Below are positions 7,249-11,798 of a DNA stretch of 11,798 bases, piece after piece. Every line of letters starts with the position of its first letter. The first letter of the stretch is position 1. The stretch lies in contig JAAVAA010000007.1 in NCBI GenBank assembly GCA_014804285.1, forward strand, positions 18,152-29,949, given 5' to 3'. Made by a program: the position numbers and the translations under genes. Under the pieces are notes generated by a model that searched no databases, was not told where the DNA came from, and saw nothing but the letters and a program-made list of their open reading frames with translations. This DNA comes from Lachnospiraceae bacterium (GTDB taxonomy: Bacteria; Bacillota; Clostridia; Lachnospirales; Lachnospiraceae).

Positions 7249-10179
7249 TTATGCATGAAAAAGCTGGTCAATCTCTCCGAAAAGATCTTTATTCTCTTTA
7301 ATCTTCTCTCCATTTCCTACTACGCAGAGGCAATCCTCCTCCATAAATGCCTGAACATACTTATAAAGCTCCCGAAGCTGCTCTGCCGTAGTGTTCAAAA
7401 CCTCATCCCGCTCCTTTTGTACTTTCTCCATGGATAATCCGGTAAGATATCCGCCTTTGGAATAGCTTCCTCTGGTAGCAGGCGTCATGGGTGTGTCCAG
7501 TTCACTGACTGCTCCGATAATAAACTGCGTCACCGTCCGCTCATCTAATTTGGCCTGTCTGATATAATCAGCAGCCTGTTCATAGACTTGAACCGTCTTA
7601 TCCAGATTGGGATCCCGGTAAGAAACAAAATATCCGTCACCGTTCCGATAGAACCCGCACATACATCCGTAAGCTCCGCCCTTTACCCGAACCTGATTCC
7701 AAAGATAATCATAGCCCATCATCACCTTAAGCACCTTTAGAGAACCTGTATAGGGGAGTCCACGATTTATAAAATTCCCTGCACGGCATACGAATTGCAC
7801 CTGTCCGGCAGTCAGGAAGCCTTCGTTCTTTTTCTCAAAGGAAGGAGTAAAGCCTTCTCCACTGACCGGCTCTGTAAACAGTTCTTTTTTCAGTTCCGCA
7901 ATCTTTTCCCCGATTCCTGCAAATCCCTCTTGGGTAGCCGTTAGATCCACCATAAGATTTTCCGGCCGGAAAATGTAACGGGTAAGTTCTTTTAAGTTTG
8001 CTGTCAATTCTTCCTTTTTATTCTCATAATCACCGGTAATCTCCTCCAGAAGACGGCATTGGGGAATACCGCTGATCTGTTCCGATACAGCAGCCGTAGG
8101 TGAAAAATAAGATAAAGTCCGGATAAGCGCTGTGGAATGTCCGGCTCCCGTCATCGCCGTCTGCATTCGGGATTTTGCTTCAGATAAAATCTCATATAAT
8201 CTCTTAGTATCATCAAATTTGGAAGTTAAAATGATCTCCTTCATCAATTCAAGAGCTTTATCCCGTTTATCATAAAGCGCTTTTGACTGGATTTCCAAAG
8301 TCACTTTATACTCACTCATATTTTCCGCGTTTGTATATGTGTTCACAGAAGCCTTGATTCCACCGGTGTGGATATTGACCTCATCAAACAGCTCCCCATA
8401 ACCAAAATGCTCCGTATCCACCATTAGAAGCGCTGCTTTTAGGATTCCCACATAAGGAAACAGGCGCGCCGGAACCTGCCCAAGATCAAAGATCAGGTTC
8501 AGGTAAGCAATCTTGTTGGTAAAAATATCATGAAGCAAAACCGTGGTATCTTCCACCTTATTTACTTCATTGACATAACCGGCCGCTTCCTTTTTCATAT
8601 CGGATCTGGCAAGAAGCGGAATGGTCTTTAAATCCTCTTCACTGCTCTCTTCCTCCTGATATGCCCGAAGCGCTTTCGTCTGATCCACAATTTCCATACA
8701 TTCTTTCTCGGAAAGAGATGCTTTAAGGCTTTGAAGCCGCCCTGAAAGCTCCTGATCTTTCTTTGTGGTAAGACCCGGAACCGGCTTTACGGTAAGGATC
8801 GTCTTATGATGATTCTTCAAAATATGCTCATCAATCAGCTTTTCATAGTAATCCGAATCAATTGCCCCTCTCAGCCATTCATAAGTCTTATTTGCTTCAA
8901 TATGCATAAAAGGCGCACTCTCATCATAAAGCCAGCTGTCAAGAGCCTGCAGTCCCAGCATCAGCCCTCTGGGATAAGAGCCAAAATCTGCCTCCCGATA
9001 GCGAAATTCAAAATAATTAATGGCTGCTTCCAAAGATCTTCGGTTCAGCCCGTTCCTGACCAGATCTGAAAGCACCTGTTCGATCACCTGTACAAATTCT
9101 TCCTTCTGCCCGCACTCAGCATTCTTGGCTATTACAGAGAAATAGGGCTGCAAAATACCATTCTCCACAGTACTGTACACGTCCAAACCAATTCCATGAT
9201 CAAGCAGTGCCTGCTTGATGGGAGCACCCGGTGCGGAACAGAGCACATAGTCGAGTACCTGAAGGGCTACGTAGAGCTTCTGATCCAGGCAACTTCCTAT
9301 CGAAACATTATAGGTAAGGTACGTATTCTTTGAAATAGGTTCATCTTCCATAATGGGATATTCCTTGACAATCTCCTTCGGAGCCTCAAAAGCTTCTTCC
9401 CTTGTAATTGCAGAATCAACCTTTAATTCCTCAAAAGAAGAAAAATAATTCTCGTCAATAAATGTTAAATATTCAACAGCATCCAGATTTCCATACAAAT
9501 ATACATAGCTGTTTGACGGATGATAATATTTCCTGTGAAAATCCAGAAATTCCTCATAGGTAAGCTCAGGAATCACCTCCGGGTCGCCTCCTGACTCAAG
9601 ACCATAGGTAATGCCCGGATACAGAGAATTCATGATTTCTCTCTCCACCACATCATCCGGAGTGGAAAAGGCTCCCTTCATTTCATTATAGACTACTCCA
9701 TTTATCTTAAGCTCATCCTCTGCATTTTCCATCTCATAATGCCAGCCCTCCTGACGGAAGATTTTCTCCTCCCGATAAATATTGGGATAAAGAACCGCAT
9801 CCAGATAAACATGCACCAGATTCTTAAAATCCTTGTCATTGCAGCTTGCCACCGGATATACTGTCTTATCCGGATAAGTCATGGCATTTAAAAAGGTGTT
9901 TAAAGATCCTTTTGCCAGTTCAATAAAAGGATCCTTCACCGGAAAATTCTTAGAACCGCAGAGCACGGAATGCTCTAAGATATGCGCCACGCCGGTACTG
10001 TCTGTGGGCGGGGTACGGAACCCAATATAGAATACCTTATTTTCATCGTCATTAAGTAAAAGAACCACTTTGGCTCCTGTCTTTTTGTGTTTTAAAATGT
10101 ACCCTTCCGAATTCAGATCCGTTATCCTTCTGCGCTCTGCCACTTCATATGCTTTTAGATCTTCCACCTGCTGTTTCAT
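7249..10179 (-). CDS. M16C zinc metallopeptidase, PreP-like
   Basis: Large (976-residue) inverzincin peptidase related to presequence protease PreP/Cym1, which degrades short unstructured peptides inside a closed two-half chamber. The zinc site is HILEH (H66, E69, H70), with E166 in VVYNEMKG as third ligand; the H70-E166 distance matches that known for plant PreP. In the C-terminal half, R831 and Y837 in RVKGGAYG match the conserved Arg/Tyr pair that binds substrate. No signal peptide is seen, so it is probably cytoplasmic. The start is ATG 10179 (MKQQVEDLKAY) with AAAGGAG 7 nt upstream; ATG 10200 has no ribosome site. It follows the 145-residue gene by 20 nt. The bacterial substrate is unknown; peptide recycling is inferred from the family. 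Confidence 0.95.
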   Translation of the reverse strand: MKQQVEDLKAYEVAERRRITDLNSEGYILKHKKTGAKVVLLLNDDENKVFYIGFRTPPTDSTGVAHILEHSVLCGSKNFPVKDPFIELAKGSLNTFLNAMTYPDKTVYPVASCNDKDFKNLVHVYLDAVLYPNIYREEKIFRQEGWHYEMENAEDELKINGVVYNEMKGAFSTPDDVVEREIMNSLYPGITYGLESGGDPEVIPELTYEEFLDFHRKYYHPSNSYVYLYGNLDAVEYLTFIDENYFSSFEELKVDSAITREEAFEAPKEIVKEYPIMEDEPISKNTYLTYNVSIGSCLDQKLYVALQVLDYVLCSAPGAPIKQALLDHGIGLDVYSTVENGILQPYFSVIAKNAECGQKEEFVQVIEQVLSDLVRNGLNRRSLEAAINYFEFRYREADFGSYPRGLMLGLQALDSWLYDESAPFMHIEANKTYEWLRGAIDSDYYEKLIDEHILKNHHKTILTVKPVPGLTTKKDQELSGRLQSLKASLSEKECMEIVDQTKALRAYQEEESSEEDLKTIPLLARSDMKKEAAGYVNEVNKVEDTTVLLHDIFTNKIAYLNLIFDLGQVPARLFPYVGILKAALLMVDTEHFGYGELFDEVNIHTGGIKASVNTYTNAENMSEYKVTLEIQSKALYDKRDKALELMKEIILTSKFDDTKRLYEILSEAKSRMQTAMTGAGHSTALIRTLSYFSPTAAVSEQISGIPQCRLLEEITGDYENKKEELTANLKELTRYIFRPENLMVDLTATQEGFAGIGEKIAELKKELFTEPVSGEGFTPSFEKKNEGFLTAGQVQFVCRAGNFINRGLPYTGSLKVLKVMMGYDYLWNQVRVKGGAYGCMCGFYRNGDGYFVSYRDPNLDKTVQVYEQAADYIRQAKLDERTVTQFIIGAVSELDTPMTPATRGSYSKGGYLTGLSMEKVQKERDEVLNTTAEQLRELYKYVQAFMEEDCLCVVGNGEKIKENKDLFGEIDQLFHA

Positions 10180-10199
10180 TACTTTTCTCCTTTCATACA

Positions 10200-10637
10200 T
10201 TAAACGCTGAATGTCATCATCCCCAGCTTTGATATTATTATTTCCCTGATCATAACTCCTGATGCCTTTTTCTTTGCAAGATTCATATCTGTAAGATCCC
10301 TCAGCGAAAGAATCTGTTCTTCATACCGGATCTTTTCTTTTCCAAAAAAGCTTTTCTTTACTGTTTGAATCTGCACCTTCACCTTTATTTTTAGCTGATA
10401 AAATACTTCATATAAAAAAGAATCCCTGTTCAAATAATAAAACTGACTTTCCAGAGTGGTATCCGGAGAAGTCTCCTTTAAAATATAATGATTGATAATT
10501 GCTTTCAGCTTAAACGGTGTCATCTCCGCCGAAAGAAGTTCCTCGTAAGTATACTTGGCGCCGAGATAGAGACTCCCCGTATCCTGCATTACATATTTAA
10601 AATCTTCATAGCTGGATACATTTCCTGTTATGTTCAT
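10200..10637 (-). CDS. Uncharacterised 145-residue protein, coupled to sigma-like gene
   Basis: I do not recognise this family. The protein is soluble-looking, without Cys residues, signal peptide or membrane helix. The N-terminal half (1-55) looks helical and includes TYEELLSAEMTPFKLKAIINHYIL. The middle (72-112) looks beta-rich and basic, with alternating residues in QLKIKVKVQIQTVKK. The C-terminus is again helical and basic (KKKASGVMIREIIISKLG). Its ATG at 10637 overlaps the TGA of the sigma-like gene (ATGA, 4 nt), with GGAG 8 nt upstream, so the two products are probably made together and may interact. The M16C peptidase gene follows 20 nt later. Confidence 0.8.
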   Translation of the reverse strand: MNITGNVSSYEDFKYVMQDTGSLYLGAKYTYEELLSAEMTPFKLKAIINHYILKETSPDTTLESQFYYLNRDSFLYEVFYQLKIKVKVQIQTVKKSFFGKEKIRYEEQILSLRDLTDMNLAKKKASGVMIREIIISKLGMMTFSV

Positions 10638-11380
10638 GATTCCCTCTCCAAATCTTCAATGGCAAAACCACTCATGCGCATAGCATCCTTAATAGACTTT
10701 AACGACATACCTGATTCACTGGCCAGTTCCTGTGCCGTAACCTTTCGATGAAGTTCGTTCGCAAGCTCCTTTGCCTTCTCGGCTACTTTATTTACCTTTT
10801 CCGCCACCTTTTTATCCTTGTCCGATTCCTGCATATTTTCAACGATGCAGTCCTCCATGGCATCCATCACCATGCGCATCAGGGCACCTTCTGCTTCCCT
10901 TGCATGCTCAAATGCACCCAGACTGGTAACGCCCACGGTAAGGGCTACATTCCCCTCTCCGATTAAATCCTCCAGATAAACACCCTGACCGGTATATAGC
11001 CTTGCTGTCTCCATTACCTGCGGAAGAAAAATCTGGATCAGACGGTTTTGTGCCTGCGCATCCCCTGCCATAGCGGAAAGAATTATGGCCTCCTTTTCCC
11101 CGTCGCCCACCTTTTCAAGAAGCGCAAGCTCCTTTCGGTACTCTTCCAGATAATCCATCTCACTTTCTGTCAGATAGTCATCCAGATCCACCGGCTTTTC
11201 AATTCCGATTTTATGCTTCTTTAAATAGTCAAATACCATCTGAAGCTGCTCTTCCGAAAAATCAAGCTCTTCAAAGGCTTCCTTCACCTGTTCCTTCGAT
11301 ATGCAATTATTTTGTTCCTTTGCCTTTTGCTTGACCTGTTCCAGCGTCCGGGCAAATAATATTTCCTTTTGTTCTGACAT
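10634..11380 (-). CDS. Degenerate sigma-70-like protein lacking region 4
   Basis: Predicted 248-residue cytoplasmic protein with partial sigma-70 architecture. Residues 1-60 resemble region 1.1 (ISKEQVKEAFEELDFSEEQL, then FDYLKKHKIGI). Residues 103-148 resemble regions 2.1-2.2, including AQNRLIQIF and LEDLIGEGNVAL, matching the core-binding pattern DLIQEGN of primary sigmas. Residues 193-236 resemble region 3 (VNKVAEKAKELANEL, then VTAQELASESGMSLKSIKDAM). The segment where regions 2.3-2.4 should lie (152-189) lacks the aromatic and Q/W residues used for -10 melting, and the protein ends before any region 4. It may bind core RNA polymerase without recognising promoters; this is inference. I chose ATG 11380 (AAAGG 6 nt upstream) over the adjacent ATG 11383. 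The sigma resemblance was judged by eye. Confidence 0.75.
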   Translation of the reverse strand: MSEQKEILFARTLEQVKQKAKEQNNCISKEQVKEAFEELDFSEEQLQMVFDYLKKHKIGIEKPVDLDDYLTESEMDYLEEYRKELALLEKVGDGEKEAIILSAMAGDAQAQNRLIQIFLPQVMETARLYTGQGVYLEDLIGEGNVALTVGVTSLGAFEHAREAEGALMRMVMDAMEDCIVENMQESDKDKKVAEKVNKVAEKAKELANELHRKVTAQELASESGMSLKSIKDAMRMSGFAIEDLERES

Positions 11381-11391
11381 CATGCACCTTT

Positions 11392-11798
11392 CTATTTGCT
11401 CTTCACATGAGTATGGGTAAAGATATGTTCTTCACAATACTCATAGTTTCCATCACACTTAGAGCAAAAACGGAACTCCAGTTCCGGATTAGTCTCCTCC
11501 GTTCTACCACAAACAGAGCATTTATGCCTGGTGATTTTTGAAGTCTTCTTCACCTCGCGCTTAAACTCCGATCTCCTCTTTGCCTGTCTCGGTGTCATAT
11601 GAACCTTTCCTCTGCTGGTTATAAAAAATACAATAAAATTCATCAGCGATGCGCCGATCACAAAGCGGTTAGCGGTATTGATAGCCGAACTTAAAACACC
11701 AAGGCTGTCTCCGTATCCTACAATAAACTGATAAATAAGCAGCGCACCATAAATAATTCCCATAATCTTAATTTTAATAGGAATAAAAAAGAACAACA
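11392..11798 (-). CDS. Membrane protein with zinc-ribbon tail, 5' end cut
   Basis: The reading frame is open to the window edge and no convincing start is present (the first candidate is a TTG at 11796), so this is the C-terminal part. About 135 residues are visible: a hydrophobic segment FFFIPIKIKIMGIIYGALL, a loop, a second helix (45-60, VIGASLMNFIVFFI), a basic stretch (KVHMTPRQAKRRSEFKREVKK), then a Cys/His cluster with C93/C96, C111/C114, C121, H124, H128 and H130, enough ligands for one or two zinc ions. The IPIKIKIMG element and helix layout recall the C-terminal half of rhomboid-family membrane proteins, but no catalytic Ser or His can be seen in this part. It stops 11 nt before the sigma-like gene. 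Confidence 0.7.
   Translation of the reverse strand, partial: LFFFIPIKIKIMGIIYGALLIYQFIVGYGDSLGVLSSAINTANRFVIGASLMNFIVFFITSRGKVHMTPRQAKRRSEFKREVKKTSKITRHKCSVCGRTEETNPELEFRFCSKCDGNYEYCEEHIFTHTHVKSK

Overview
This window is ordinary chromosomal DNA from a low-to-moderate-GC Firmicute. Lachnospiraceae (gut Clostridia) fits best. The evidence is a single-chain class II glycyl-tRNA synthetase, a RecO without its zinc finger, an era / YqzL-like / recO block, a DUF4349 lipoprotein and a sigma-like small protein. All supported genes lie on the minus strand, so the biological order runs from high to low coordinates. No stretch over 300 bases lacks a gene. I see no mobile element, CRISPR array, tRNA or rRNA.

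Upstream block (11798 to 7249): the 3' part of a membrane protein with a Cys/His-rich zinc-ribbon tail, probably rhomboid-like; a sigma-70-like protein that keeps core-binding-type sequence but lacks region 4 and the -10 recognition residues; an uncharacterised 145-residue protein sharing an ATGA overlap with it; and a full-length M16C (PreP-like) zinc peptidase. Spacing is 11 nt, a 4-nt overlap, and 20 nt, which looks like one transcription unit.

Middle block (7098 to 4352): after a 150-nt gap holding a strong GC-rich hairpin come a DUF4349 lipoprotein, the ribosome-assembly GTPase Era (8-nt overlap with the lipoprotein gene), a YqzL-like small protein, and RecO. The YqzL-like ORF runs into recO.

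Downstream block (4319 to 1): a good sigma-A-type promoter (TTGAAA-17-TATAAT) precedes an uncharacterised lipoprotein, glyS and the first ~714 codons of alaS. No T-box leader is visible before either synthetase gene. A hairpin with an alternative pairing sits between the lipoprotein stop and glyS.

Most of the window is conserved housekeeping (translation, ribosome maturation, DNA repair, protein turnover). The least explained part is the sigma-like protein and its overlapping partner.
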